Positions 9,945-19,318 of a stretch of DNA of 64,000 bases are shown here, one piece after another. Location: assembly GCA_016706685.1 (NCBI GenBank), contig JADJJE010000057.1:1-64000 (forward strand), in the 5' to 3' direction. A program made the position numbers and the translations under genes. Below the pieces are notes generated by a model. It searched no databases. It saw only the letters and a program-made list of their open reading frames with translations, and had not been told where the DNA came from. This DNA comes from Sandaracinaceae bacterium. GTDB lineage: Bacteria; Myxococcota_A; Polyangia; Polyangiales; Houyiibacteriaceae. Position 1 is the first letter of the stretch, and the number at the start of each line of letters is the position of its first letter.

Positions 9945-10118
9945 GCGCGCGGTGGGACCCCTTGTGCCCCGGCTGGCCGCGGCGCTTGTGGCCCTTCTTG
10001 GTGGCCTTCGGCGAGGCGCCGCCCGGGCCATCGCTCGACGGCGGCAGGTTCGAGTTGGTGGAGTTGCGGCTCTGGTGCTCCACCAGCTTCTTCGCGGCTC
10101 TGGGTCGCAGCCTTCAGT
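9945..10118 (-). pseudogene. IS66-family transposase (TnpC) N-terminal remnant
   Basis: On the minus strand, RAAKKLVEHQSRNSTNSNLP followed by PSSDGP and GHKRRGQPGHKG reproduces the conserved N-terminal block of IS66 TnpC proteins (S-R-N-S-x-x-S-x-x-P-P-S-S-D ... G-G-Q-P-G-H-K-G). Upstream there is an in-frame TGA near 10119 and no start. Downstream the homology stops at about 9945, exactly at the stop codon of the RRM gene, so only about 58 codons survive. It is a dead fragment. The rest of the element, including tnpB and the DDE domain, is absent here. Confidence 0.75.
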
Positions 10119-10220
10119 GTGCCACCCGCGAGGACCGTCAGCGCTTCATCCCATCTAGGGGCGCAGCGTCAGAACGCCGTCCACGAACGCGGGTCAGCTC
10201 CAGTCAGCACAGGTCGCCCC

Positions 10221-10715
10221 TCACGGACCCGCGTCGGGGGTCGACATCGCAAGGGCGGGCAGGCAGAACGACGCGAACTCCGTGCCGATGAATACTTCTG
10301 TGACGGCCGTCCCGCGCGTCGGGCAGCGAGGGAGATCCGGGCGTCTGACGTTCTGGCGGGCAATGCAGTAGCCGTCACTGAACTCCACCGAGCGGTCGAA
10401 CACGCCAGCTTCGTCGGTTGCTAGACAAAATCCATCCACCACGATGGTACGTGCCCCCTCGAGCTCGGAGACGGTTCCATCGGGACAGTTTCTTCCTGGC
10501 CTACACGCGCGCGAGCACTGGCGGTACTCCTCCACCTCGGTGCGGCTTGGGAACGTGTAGAAGCGGTGCGTCCGGCACTCCGAGGCTTCGCGGGGGCAGT
10601 CCTCGTCGGTGACACACGACACGTAGATCTCGTCGTACGGCACCGAGAGTCCAGAGCTGCACCCCGTTGCGGAGAGCAAGCTGGCCCACAACATCCATGT
10701 CGTCGTTCGCATCAT
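10221..10715 (-). CDS. Small Cys-rich lipoprotein, function unknown
   Basis: 164 residues. The N-terminus MMRTTTWMLWASLLSATGCS is a lipoprotein signal with lipobox SATGC and Ser at +2. The mature part has about ten cysteines in a pattern such as VSCVTDEDCPREASEC and CSRACRPGRNCPDG, suggesting disulfide-bonded modules like those in other myxobacterial secreted proteins. I recognise no family. It lies 43 bases downstream of the lipoprotein gene at 10759-11322 on the same strand, so the two may be one transcript. Both sit between IS66-type remnants and may have moved with them. Confidence 0.7.
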   Translation of the reverse strand: MMRTTTWMLWASLLSATGCSSGLSVPYDEIYVSCVTDEDCPREASECRTHRFYTFPSRTEVEEYRQCSRACRPGRNCPDGTVSELEGARTIVVDGFCLATDEAGVFDRSVEFSDGYCIARQNVRRPDLPRCPTRGTAVTEVFIGTEFASFCLPALAMSTPDAGP

Positions 10716-10758
10716 CCAAACTCCGTCGTAGCCCGCTCAGGCTGGCGTTGTCGTGCCC

Positions 10759-11322
10759 TCAGCGCGGCACGAGCCGCACCGACTGATAGGTGACTGTCGT
10801 CGTCGTATCGTTGTCGCCGATCTGCCCACGCGAAACAGTGCCGCACGTCACTTGGATCGTGGTGCCGGTGTAGCTCGGGAGGCTGAGTTCGCAGTCGGGT
10901 GTCGGCGCCAACGAGCCCGTGCAGGTCACGTTCGCGTCGCCACACCGTGCGGCAGTACTGCCAGTGGTCACCTGCATGCGCCCACAGTGCTCCACAACCC
11001 AGCGGGTGGGGTCTTCCACCACCACTTGGTCATAGGCTCCCGACCGAGTGCTAACGAACTGGTTCACCTCCCCCGGGTTCGTGGTCTGTACCAGTTGGTA
11101 GCTGAGGTCGCAGTCCAGCACCATTGGTTCGAGAGGCACGGGCTGAGCATTGGCGTCTGTCTGCATGTCGCGCAGGATGGTGGCCGCGTCATCCAGCATC
11201 GTGGCGGCGTCTTCCATTTGGGGAGACGCGTCTCCGCAGGCGATCGTGGCGGCGACGCCAAAGCCGACGACGGCCGTAGCGAGGCGCGAACGTGAAACGC
11301 GGAATGACGGAAACGTGCGCAT
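10759..11322 (-). CDS. Putative lipoprotein, function unknown
   Basis: 187 residues from the ATG at 11322. A strong ribosome binding site (AGGAGG) lies just upstream. The upstream in-frame extension to 11544 lacks any signal-peptide logic, so the shorter start is preferred. MRTFPSFRVSRSR followed by a hydrophobic stretch and ATIACGD gives a lipobox with Cys near residue 28 and Gly-Asp after it. The mature part is Thr/Asp-rich and contains six or more cysteines (VLDCDL, VVEHCGRM, ARCGDANVTCTG, VTCGTVSRG). No family was recognised. First gene of a possible two-gene lipoprotein operon. Confidence 0.7.
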   Translation of the reverse strand: MRTFPSFRVSRSRLATAVVGFGVAATIACGDASPQMEDAATMLDDAATILRDMQTDANAQPVPLEPMVLDCDLSYQLVQTTNPGEVNQFVSTRSGAYDQVVVEDPTRWVVEHCGRMQVTTGSTAARCGDANVTCTGSLAPTPDCELSLPSYTGTTIQVTCGTVSRGQIGDNDTTTTVTYQSVRLVPR

Positions 11323-11330
11323 GATGCAGA

Positions 11331-11337
11331 ACCTCCT
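11331..11337 (-). promoter_or_regulatory. Ribosome binding site fixing the start at 11322
   Basis: On the minus strand the bases read AGGAGGT, an almost perfect anti-16S match 8 bases before the ATG at 11322. It argues against the 74-codon longer in-frame start. Confidence 0.7.
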
Positions 11338-11530
11338 GATGAAGGTGAGTAGAGTGGCTGAGCAGGTCGCCGACATCAATGGGCTGCTGGTCGCGGAGGT
11401 GTCCATGACATGCGGATGGAAGTGGGAAGTGCTCTTGAGTGTCCCCGTCATTGCGCTCCCGCGGGGCCGGGCCGACCCGGCGGCTCTGCTTTGACCCACG
11501 AGTGGCGCGGTAGCGCCACGTTCGAGTTCG

Positions 11531-11878
11531 ATGGCGGTGCACACCTATGCCGAGGTGCACTATTCGGGAAGCGGCGACCTACCCGGGGCCACGATGTGCC
11601 TCCTCTGGGACTCAGCCCTGGGGCAGGGGCGGGTGGTCTACTGGACTAGCGCGTTCAACGTCCCCGGGTTCGTGGGGTGCCCCAGCGGTGAACTGCCCGA
11701 CCTGGTTCGTTCGTGTGCCTATCCCGACGGCCTCGGGCCGCTCCAGTACAGCGCGGAGTTCTACGACTTTGCCAGCTCGGACTCCACGCTGCCCGGCCCG
11801 TTCCGGGGCTGCCGCAGAGAACTGTGGCGACGGCAAGAGCGAGGAACCTGGCCCGATCCGCGTGGTACCACGCCCTGA
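11531..11878 (+). pseudogene. Doubtful 115-codon reading frame, possible decayed secreted protein
   Basis: ATG at 11531, no clear ribosome binding site and no signal peptide. Residues such as GATMCLLWDSALGQGRVVYW and FVGCPSGELPDL look like a folded Cys-containing domain, and codon use resembles a real gene in the middle part. After about 11810 the frame becomes Arg/Trp-rich, while the neighbouring frame reads ENCGDGKSEEPGP, suggesting a frameshift. It is most likely a relic of a secreted or lipoprotein gene in the transposon-scarred region. Chance is also possible. Confidence 0.3.
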
Positions 11879-11927
11879 CATCCCTGCGGTCCGCGCCCGA
11901 TGCCGCTCTCCTGTATCCCCTCCGCAG

Positions 11928-12008
11928 ATGACGGAGTTCGCGGCGCGCGAAGGGGTCTCTGCGCAGCGACTCCACCGCTGGCGCCAACGGTTGGGAGTGG
12001 GAGCCATG
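11928..12008 (+). pseudogene. IS66-type accessory transposase (OrfA/TnpA) helix-turn-helix remnant
   Basis: The frame reads MTEFAAREGVSAQRLHRWRQ and then RLG, a match to the conserved helix-turn-helix tail of IS66 accessory protein TnpA (E-F-A-x-x-E-G-V-S-x-x-x-L-x-x-W-R-x-x-L). Only about 25 codons are recognisable. It is on the plus strand, opposite to the TnpC remnant near 10 kb, so the two cannot be halves of one simple element in its original orientation. Confidence 0.5.
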
Positions 12009-12034
12009 TTGCGCGCGGGTGACCGCGCCACCAT

Positions 12035-12069
12035 GAGAAAAGCCCCGGCCATCTGGCTGGGGCTTTCTC
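12035..12069 (-). terminator. Rho-independent terminator of the gld-type operon
   Basis: Read on the minus strand: GAGAAAGCCCC, a GC-rich loop region, then GGGGCTTTTCTC. This is an 11-pair stem whose lower part supplies A and T tracts on both sides, so it could work in both directions. It lies about 38 bases after the stop of the DUF4340 gene, the last gene of the leftward operon. Confidence 0.8.
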
Positions 12070-12106
12070 GTTTGGACCGGAGCCGTGCTCCGTGGGAGCG
12101 CGTGGC

Positions 12107-13303
12107 CTACTGGCCCATGCCCTGCTGGCGCATCTGCTCCTGGATCTGGCGCATGAGCTCCTCGGGGATCTGCTGACCGCCCGGCGCGCCCATGCCCTCG
12201 TGGCCCGGGATGCCCAGGCCCGCGGGGTCCTCGGCGCCCTCTTCCGGCGCGGCGCCCGGCTCGGGCTCCTGGAAGAGCGAGGCCTCGCCGCGCAGGCGGT
12301 CCGAGGTGTAGCGCGAGATGGTGTAGATGGTGGGCAGCCCGCGCACGCGCACGTAGATCTGACCGTCGCCGGGGGCCGCGCCGCCGAGCTCGATGACGAT
12401 CGTCTCGACGATGGTGGGCGCTGCGGCAGGAGCAGCCGCCGGAGCAGCGGTGCCACCGTCGGCCACCTCGGCCACACCCGCGTCCGGCGCCGCGTCGCTG
12501 GGCTCCACGGGCTCGGGCCCGATGGACAGCGTGACCACGGCCTCGGGGGCGGTGAGCCCCGCGTCGGCTTCGGTCACCTCGGCGGCGGCGAAGTCGGTGG
12601 CGCGCATGCGCGCGAGCGTGGCGGCCACGGCCTGCACGCGCTGGGCGCCGAAGCGCTCGATGGGCTCACCCGCGGTGAGCGCCCACTCTTCGGTGCGCGC
12701 GAAGGCCAGCGTGCGCTCGCCCACCTGGTAGCTCAGGCCCACCACGCGCTCGGGCGTGACGTCCACGATGCGCTTGTTGCGGAAGGCGCTGAGCTCGCGG
12801 TCGAACGCGAAGCGCATGGAGCCCTCGGCGGCGACCACCACGTCTTGGCCAGCCACGCGGACCATGGTGTTGCCGCCGCGCGTGGCGCCGAAGATCAGGT
12901 CGGCCACCTCGGCGTCGCCGGCGCGCACGGTCACGCGCAGGCCCTGCTCGTCGTCCACTTCGAGGCGCGCGTGGTTGGTCGCGTTGCGGGCCACGACCTC
13001 ACCGGCCTCGAGCTCGTCGAGCTTCTCGATGGCGGCGCGCACCACGTTCTCGTCGGCCTCGGCCTCGATGGGCGTGGTGATGCGCCACGTCTCGCCCTCA
13101 CGCGTGAGCGTAATGGGAGCGGAGTCGGGGCGCGCGATGGTGAGCGAGGTGATGGCGCTGCCGTCGAGGTCCGGCAGCGTGGCCGTTTCGGGGGCTTCGC
13201 TCGAGCCAGCGTCCGTGGTGGCGCGGCGGTTGGCCATGAAGGCCACGAGGGCAACCAGGGTGACGAGGACGCCGCCCGCGATGAGGAGCTTCTTGTTCTG
13301 CAT
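12107..13303 (-). CDS. DUF4340 domain membrane-anchored protein
   Basis: 398 residues. One N-terminal membrane segment (KLLIAGGVLVTLVALVAFMA) anchors a periplasmic portion. Three DUF4340-like blocks are visible: SLTIARPDSAPITLTREGE with TWRITTPIEAEAD, LRVTVRAGDAEVADLIFG, and FAFDRELSAFRNKRIVDVT. The C-terminus is Ala/Pro-rich and ends in a Gln/Met-rich helix (EELMRQIQEQMRQQGMGQ). DUF4340 genes typically follow gldG-type genes, as here (13 bases downstream), so it probably belongs to the same ABC complex. Molecular role unknown. Confidence 0.85.
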   Translation of the reverse strand: MQNKKLLIAGGVLVTLVALVAFMANRRATTDAGSSEAPETATLPDLDGSAITSLTIARPDSAPITLTREGETWRITTPIEAEADENVVRAAIEKLDELEAGEVVARNATNHARLEVDDEQGLRVTVRAGDAEVADLIFGATRGGNTMVRVAGQDVVVAAEGSMRFAFDRELSAFRNKRIVDVTPERVVGLSYQVGERTLAFARTEEWALTAGEPIERFGAQRVQAVAATLARMRATDFAAAEVTEADAGLTAPEAVVTLSIGPEPVEPSDAAPDAGVAEVADGGTAAPAAAPAAAPTIVETIVIELGGAAPGDGQIYVRVRGLPTIYTISRYTSDRLRGEASLFQEPEPGAAPEEGAEDPAGLGIPGHEGMGAPGGQQIPEELMRQIQEQMRQQGMGQ

Positions 13304-13316
13304 CGTCCGGTCTCTC

Positions 13317-14966
13317 TCAGAGCTTGATGTTGTTCTTCTTGGCGATGCGCTGGCGCCAGCGGATCACCCCGAAGAGCGCGAGCAAGAGGGGCAGCCCGAG
13401 CGTGAGCGCCCACTGCGTGATCTGCTGCGAGCGCTTGTACGCGTCCTCCGCCGCCTGGCGCTCTTCGAGAGCCTCGGCGAACTCGTCACGGTCACGCGCT
13501 TCGCTCGCCGCTTCGGCGCGCTGCTCGGCGTCGCGCAAGGCGGCGGGCTGGTCGAGACCAGGCTCCGCGACGCTCTTGGTGCGGATCGCGATGAGGTCGT
13601 CCTCGGCCGCGAGCCAGTCCACCGAGTTGAGCGCAAAGGCCAGCGTGTCGGTCATCTGGCCCTGCCCCGCCTGGAGGAAGAGCGCGCCGGCACCGATGAC
13701 CATCACACGCACGTCCGTCGCGGCCTGCGCGGGGCCTTCGCCGCCCGGGAAGGCGCTGGGCAACGTGCCCTCGATGGCCACGGCCATGGCGCGCGTGCCC
13801 ACGCGGCCCGTGCGCTGCCACTCGGTCGGGTCACGCGGCTGGAGCATGATGCTCGCGTCGTTGACCACCCACGCGCCCTCGGAGGACGAGATGAGCGGCA
13901 GCACGCGCACGCCGGCGGGGGCGTCTTCCAGCACGCTCACCGACGCGCTGAAGGGCATGGTCACGGTGGCCAGCCCGAAGACGGCCGGGTGCTCCTGCTG
14001 CTCGGCGTCCAGCACCGCGCGCGGGAAGAAGGGGTACGGCACGGCCATGCCGCCCATGGGCAGCATCTCGCACTGCGGGTCCGCGACGAGGTTCTGCTCG
14101 AGGCGCACGCCCCAGCGCTCGAGGAGCGCGTTCAGGCCGGTGTCCACGGGCGCCGCGCTGGGGGGCGGCTGCTCGAGGTTCAGGTTGATGGAGCCGCCGA
14201 TGATGCCGAGCGCCCCGCCGTTCATGACGTAGGTGTTCAGGTTCTGCAGCTCGGCCTCGGGGATGGCTTCGGACGGCGAGACCAGCAGCACGGCCGAGAT
14301 CTCGTCGTTGTCGATGGGCTGCGCCGCGCTCACCTCGCGCAGCTCGTAGTTGGTGAGCATCTGGCTGAGCGGCGCCAGGTCTTCCGCCAGGGTGGCGGCG
14401 CCGTGACCGGCCAGGATGCCGACCACGCGCTTCTCGCCCACCAGGTCCTTGATGCGCATGGTCAGCTCGTACTCGAGGCCGTCGCTGCCGGCGATGACCG
14501 GGATGGTGCGCGAGTCGCCCATGTACTTGATGACCAGGCCGCGGAAGCCCATGCGCGTGCTGCGCGCGCCGGCCTCGATGAGCTGGTGCTGGACGGCCTC
14601 GATGCCGTCCTCTTCCGCCTGGGACTTCAGCTCTTCGTCGTCGCCCGGGTCCACGAACCGCACGCTGAGGCGGCCGTCGCTGGCCTGCGCGTACTCTTCG
14701 AGCAGGTCACGCACCTCGCGCTCCGTGGAGGCGAACTGCGGCGGCAGGTCACTGCTGAAGTACGCCGTGATCTGCATGTCCTCGTCGAGGTCCTCCATGA
14801 GGCGCTCGCTGCTGGGCGCCAGGCTGAAGAGCCTGTTGCGCGTGGCGTCGAAGCGACCGTAGGAGGTGAACAGGCCGAGCAGGTTGAGGGCGAGCAGGAT
14901 GCCGGCCCCGATGAGGAGGAAGACGAGCGACTCGCTGGCCGCCCGTTTGCGCTTGTTGGTGGTCAT
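13317..14966 (-). CDS. GldG-like ABC transporter auxiliary protein
   Basis: 549 residues. It has an N-terminal membrane segment (SLVFLLIGAGILLALNLLGL), a large extracytoplasmic ABC_transp_aux-type domain (YFSSDLPPQFASTEREVRDL, VVGILAGHGAATLAEDLAPL, SAVLLVSPSEAIPEAELQ), a Glu/Arg-rich coiled helix near 480-520 and a C-terminal membrane segment ending in KKNNIKL. This is the GldG partner of GldF/GldA-type exporters. In Bacteroidota these are tied to gliding; in Myxococcota homologues occur without that proof. The start is 4 bases from the gldF-like stop, implying translational coupling. Confidence 0.85.
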   Translation of the reverse strand: MTTNKRKRAASESLVFLLIGAGILLALNLLGLFTSYGRFDATRNRLFSLAPSSERLMEDLDEDMQITAYFSSDLPPQFASTEREVRDLLEEYAQASDGRLSVRFVDPGDDEELKSQAEEDGIEAVQHQLIEAGARSTRMGFRGLVIKYMGDSRTIPVIAGSDGLEYELTMRIKDLVGEKRVVGILAGHGAATLAEDLAPLSQMLTNYELREVSAAQPIDNDEISAVLLVSPSEAIPEAELQNLNTYVMNGGALGIIGGSINLNLEQPPPSAAPVDTGLNALLERWGVRLEQNLVADPQCEMLPMGGMAVPYPFFPRAVLDAEQQEHPAVFGLATVTMPFSASVSVLEDAPAGVRVLPLISSSEGAWVVNDASIMLQPRDPTEWQRTGRVGTRAMAVAIEGTLPSAFPGGEGPAQAATDVRVMVIGAGALFLQAGQGQMTDTLAFALNSVDWLAAEDDLIAIRTKSVAEPGLDQPAALRDAEQRAEAASEARDRDEFAEALEERQAAEDAYKRSQQITQWALTLGLPLLLALFGVIRWRQRIAKKNNIKL

Positions 14967-14970
14967 GGAA

Positions 14971-15681
14971 TCAGCTCCAGCGCCGGCTCTCGAGGGAGCG
15001 GAAGGTGACGCCGAGGCACAGGGCGGTCACAGAGAGGAAGAAGACGACGTTGCGCAGGTCGATGACTCCGCGCGTCATGGGCCCGAAGTGGTAGCCGAAG
15101 CTGAACCACTCGAGGGAGCCCGCGAGCTCGCTGGGCAGGAGCACCAGCATCTTGTCGACCAGGAAGAAGAACATGGTGAGCGTGAGCGCCACGAAGAACG
15201 CCACGACCTGGTTCTCGGTGAAGCTGCTGGCCATGAGGCCGATGGCCAGCATGGCGCCGCCCTGCAGCAACATGCCGAGGTAGCCGGTGACCACCGGGCC
15301 CGCCTCGAGGGGGCCGAACTGCGCCACCGCGATGGGGTACGGGATGGTCAGCAGCGCGAGCACGCCGTAGAGGCCCATGACGCCCAGGAACTTGCCGAGG
15401 ACCACTTCGTGGTCGCGCACGGGCAGCGTGATGAGCAGCTCGATGGTGCCCTGGCGCTTCTCGTCCGCCAGGAGGCCCATGGCCAGTGCGGGCGCAGCGA
15501 AGGCGCTCAGGATGCCGACCCAGTCGAACATCTGGCGCACGCTGGCCTGGTCATAGAGGAAGAACGTGCTCCAGAAGAACCAGCCGAGGGCGCCGAGCAC
15601 CAGCGAGAGCACGATGTAGGCCGTCGGGCCGTTCCAATAGCTGCGGAACTGACGCCCCGCGATGGTCAGGATGTTCTGCAT
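14971..15681 (-). CDS. ABC transporter permease, GldF-like
   Basis: 236 residues with six predicted membrane helices (for example AYIVLSLVLGALGWFFWSTF, YGVLALLTIPYPIAVAQFG, VVAFFVALTLTMFFFLVDKM). The cytoplasmic motif LLADEKRQGTIELLITLPV is the ABC-2 permease signature of this subfamily (E-x-R-x-G-T-I-E-x-L). It pairs with the ATPase encoded directly upstream (stop of the ATPase and this start are about 1 base apart). Confidence 0.88.
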   Translation of the reverse strand: MQNILTIAGRQFRSYWNGPTAYIVLSLVLGALGWFFWSTFFLYDQASVRQMFDWVGILSAFAAPALAMGLLADEKRQGTIELLITLPVRDHEVVLGKFLGVMGLYGVLALLTIPYPIAVAQFGPLEAGPVVTGYLGMLLQGGAMLAIGLMASSFTENQVVAFFVALTLTMFFFLVDKMLVLLPSELAGSLEWFSFGYHFGPMTRGVIDLRNVVFFLSVTALCLGVTFRSLESRRWS

Positions 15682-15682
15682 G

Positions 15683-16642
<960 letters not shown>

Positions 16643-16822
16643 ATGAAGCGTATCTTCCGTCGAGAAAACGATAGGTTCGGGCGCGCGGATGGTAGTCCGA
16701 GGACCCCGTGAGTCAAGAACCCCGGCCAAATCAGGGCCGGAGGGCGTTCCGCGAGGCCAGTCCGCCCCGCCGAGGCCGCTAACACGCGTGGGCCGGGGAC
16801 ATTCCCATGGCAGACTGCAGCC

Positions 16823-17401
16823 ATGGACTTGCGACCGTTTGCGTGCGTGCTCGCGGGGCTGTGGGCGGGGTGCGGTTCCTCCACGACGGACGCCAGCGAC
16901 ACCACCCGAGCCGACCCACAAGCCACGGAAGCGGAGCCGACACCCACCCCCGAGTCCGAAACGGCCCCGGAGGCCGAGCCCACGCCCGAGCCGACGCCGC
17001 CCACCCCCGACTCCCACGCGGCCCTCCGGCCCGAGTCGACGCCCACGGGCACCCCCGAACCGGCGCCGCCGGCGGACCCGAGCGCGTCACGGGAGTGCGT
17101 GGTGGTCCACCTCGGCCTCGACCTGCGGGCGCTGCCGATCAACACCTCCCCGAGCGGGGTGGACATGTTCGTGCTGCACCAGGCCGACGAGCTGCGACGC
17201 GCCACTCCGGGGGCGCCCCCGCGCTTCGGCCACTTCCCAGGGACCGGCGTCCTCTATGCGTTCTTCGACGGTGGCCGTGGCCCGGCCGAGGTCGCGCGCT
17301 GCGAGCGGGCGCTCGCGGCCTACCTGCCCACCGCCCCGCGGCTGCCGATCCAGATGGAGCCGGCGGTGCAGGTCACCGAGCCCTGTCGGCCCTGCGAGTA
17401 G
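16823..17401 (+). CDS. Lipoprotein with Pro/Thr/Glu-rich linker, function unknown
   Basis: 192 residues. The signal MDLRPFACVLAGLWAGCGSS has lipobox LWAGC with Gly at +2. A disordered linker of about 65 residues rich in P, T, E and A follows, as in lipoproteins that span some distance from the membrane. The C-terminal ~100-residue domain (VVVHLGLDLRALPINTSPSG, GVLYAFFDGG, VTEPCRPCE) is not a family I know. Divergent from the gldA-like gene; the 180-base gap must hold both promoters. Confidence 0.7.
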   Translation: MDLRPFACVLAGLWAGCGSSTTDASDTTRADPQATEAEPTPTPESETAPEAEPTPEPTPPTPDSHAALRPESTPTGTPEPAPPADPSASRECVVVHLGLDLRALPINTSPSGVDMFVLHQADELRRATPGAPPRFGHFPGTGVLYAFFDGGRGPAEVARCERALAAYLPTAPRLPIQMEPAVQVTEPCRPCE

Positions 17402-17470
17402 CTCGAGGTCCAGACGGAATCTGCACCCGACACGGGCATAGGTCGCTGCGCGGCATGGCATCCTCGCGCC

Positions 17471-18172
17471 ATGGAGCACCCGAAGCCCGCGCTCGAGCGC
17501 GCCCAGGAAGCCGGCAAGAACGCCGCCAAGAAGGGCTTCGCCGTCTTCAAGGCGGAGCTGCGCTTCGTGCTGGCCGCGTTCTTCCGGCCGTTCTGGAAGA
17601 CGCTCGGTGTCGTGGCCGTGCTGGTCTTCCTCTTCATCACGTATGCAGCGATCAGCGGCCTCGCGGACGATCCGGCGACCGACACGAGCGTCTACGTGGT
17701 GCTCCCCTTCTTCGCGCTCTTCTACGCGCTGGTGGTGGGCGCCCCCGTGGCTGCCATCGTGGCCGCCTTCCGTGCGGCCTGGACGCTCTCGGGGCCGTGG
17801 GTGCTCGTGCCCATCTTCAGCATCCCGCTGGCGTTGCTGTGCTCCTTCTGGCTCATGAGCGGCCCGCTCGCGAGCGCCGCCACCGGCGTGCTGGACGCGT
17901 GCGTGGCCGCCGGCCGAGGTCACCACTGGCTGGTAGCGGACATGGGCAGGATCGCTCACGTGGGGCCCGTCGCGCTGGTGGTCCTCTTGCCGCTGCTGGT
18001 CATCGACCTCGGCGCCATCGCCTTCTCGTCGGCCGTGCTCGGCGCGCTCGCGTGGCTGCTCATCATGTTCTCGCTCGCGTTCCTGCTGGGGCTCGTGCCC
18101 GCGGGCCTCGTGTCCTTCATCGCGGTGAGCGTGGGCTACGTGCGTCGCTTCCGGCGGCGCCACGCTCCCTGA
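17471..18172 (+). CDS. Polytopic membrane protein, function unknown
   Basis: 233 residues. A basic N-terminal helix (residues 1-35, Lys/Ala-rich) is followed by about five or six hydrophobic segments: VVAVLVFLFITYAAISGL, YVVLPFFALFYALVVGAPVA, WVLVPIFSIPLALLCSFWLM, VALVVLLPLLVIDLGAIAF, LAWLLIMFSLAFLLGLVPAG. The C-terminus is basic (RRFRRRHAP). No recognised family or catalytic motif. It is 69 bases after the lipoprotein gene and shares the strand with the following small membrane genes. Confidence 0.65.
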   Translation: MEHPKPALERAQEAGKNAAKKGFAVFKAELRFVLAAFFRPFWKTLGVVAVLVFLFITYAAISGLADDPATDTSVYVVLPFFALFYALVVGAPVAAIVAAFRAAWTLSGPWVLVPIFSIPLALLCSFWLMSGPLASAATGVLDACVAAGRGHHWLVADMGRIAHVGPVALVVLLPLLVIDLGAIAFSSAVLGALAWLLIMFSLAFLLGLVPAGLVSFIAVSVGYVRRFRRRHAP

Positions 18173-18269
18173 ACGCGGATTCGCTGGACACCTCGGAGCG
18201 TCCTCACGTAGCGTCGTCGGTGGTCTCGGGGGGTCGCGTCGTGCGGCCGGAGACCTCAAGGGACTCCAC

Positions 18270-18884
18270 ATGAACCAGCCTCCGTCGCAGGGCGGCTTCC
18301 CGCCTCCCGGTCAATTCCCGCCTCAGCCCACGCAGCCGCAGGGTGGCTTCGCACAGCAGCCCGCGCAGCCGCAAGGCGGGTTCGCCACGCCGCAGGGAGG
18401 CTACGCACAGCAGCCTGCGCCGCAGCCGCAGTTCCCGCCGCCCTCGCAGGGTGGTGGTGGTGGTGGCGGCGGTGGTGGTGGTGGGCCGCTCGCCAATGTC
18501 GACATGGACGCCAAGAAGGCGGAGGCCAAGGGCTTCCTCAAGTCGCTCATCGACTTCTCCTTCGAGAGCTTCGTCTCGCCCCGCGTGCTCAAGGTCCTCT
18601 ATGGCTTCTGGCTCTTCATGCTGGTCCCCTCCATCTTCGGGCTCTTCTTCGTGTGGTACGAGGCGCTCACCCACGAGAGCTACAACTACGACTACGCGAG
18701 CAACACGCCGGGCAGCTACAGCAGTGACCCCCAGTTCTCCATCTTCTGCGGGTCGTTCGTGGCCTACCCGCTGTGGGTCTTCATGTGGGTCCTCATGGGC
18801 CGCGTCATCTTCGAGCGCAGCATCCTCGCGTTCCGCCAGTACGAGCTGAACAAGCAGATCCTCGAAGAGCTGAAGAAGCGCTGA
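18270..18884 (+). CDS. DUF4282-like membrane protein with Gln/Pro/Gly-rich N-terminus
   Basis: 204 residues. The first 70 are low complexity: QGGF/PQ repeats and then a run of ten or more glycines. The rest resembles DUF4282: FLKSLIDFSFESFVSPRVLK, membrane segment VLYGFWLFMLVPSIFGLFFV, a loop, membrane segment YPLWVFMWVLMGRVIFERSI, and an amphipathic end (LAFRQYELNKQILEELKKR). DUF4282 proteins are two-helix membrane proteins of unknown role, often fused to disordered proline-rich regions. Confidence 0.75.
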   Translation: MNQPPSQGGFPPPGQFPPQPTQPQGGFAQQPAQPQGGFATPQGGYAQQPAPQPQFPPPSQGGGGGGGGGGGGPLANVDMDAKKAEAKGFLKSLIDFSFESFVSPRVLKVLYGFWLFMLVPSIFGLFFVWYEALTHESYNYDYASNTPGSYSSDPQFSIFCGSFVAYPLWVFMWVLMGRVIFERSILAFRQYELNKQILEELKKR

Positions 18885-18912
18885 GCCTCGCTCGGGGCGC
18901 CACGTTCCATCC

Positions 18913-19260
18913 ATGCGCAAGAAGGTTGCGTTCGTCGTCATCGGGTCGCTGCTGCTCGCGGTGTTGGCGACCGCCGTCTCGTTCGCAGCCGCCCCCGCCA
19001 TGCTGGGGGTCGGCCGCGTGATGTGTGGCGCCGACGCCGAGTTCGCGGCTCACGTGGGGCAGACCGAGTACCTCCCCGACGGCCAGCCGGTGGGGTCGCT
19101 CTCCATGCGCTGCCACGAGAACGCCGGTGGGGTACACGAGCCACGTGTCGTGCTCGGGGTGCTGGTGCACTTCGGCGCTTGGCTGCTGCTCTTCGCGTTG
19201 GGGCTCACCTGGGCACTTCGGGCGCTGCTCCGTCCGGGCAAGGGGATTGCGCCCCCATGA
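18913..19260 (+). CDS. Small two-helix membrane protein, function unknown
   Basis: 115 residues. An N-terminal membrane segment (VAFVVIGSLLLAVLATAVSF), a ~50-residue extracytoplasmic loop with two cysteines (VMCGADAEF, SMRCHENAGG) that could form a disulfide, and a second membrane segment (VLGVLVHFGAWLLLFALGL). It starts 28 bases after the DUF4282-like gene. No recognised family. Confidence 0.65.
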   Translation: MRKKVAFVVIGSLLLAVLATAVSFAAAPAMLGVGRVMCGADAEFAAHVGQTEYLPDGQPVGSLSMRCHENAGGVHEPRVVLGVLVHFGAWLLLFALGLTWALRALLRPGKGIAPP

Positions 19261-19318
19261 GCGAGCTGGCACATCCACTCCCACCGTGACGGCATACACC
19301 TGTGGTCGAACGTTGGGC

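Noticed and set aside
16719..16742. Hairpin ccggcc/ggccgg in the divergent gap before the lipoprotein gene
   Set aside because: No T-run on either side and it lies between divergent starts, so it is unlikely to be a terminator; could be a binding site but there is no support.
16643..17017. Upstream extension of the GldA-like frame
   Set aside because: It overlaps the divergent lipoprotein gene, has no homology to ABC ATPases, and the ATG at 16642 matches the family start.
19025..19318. 98-codon upstream extension of the TrkH-like frame
   Set aside because: It overlaps the small membrane protein gene 18913-19260 and has no channel-like features.
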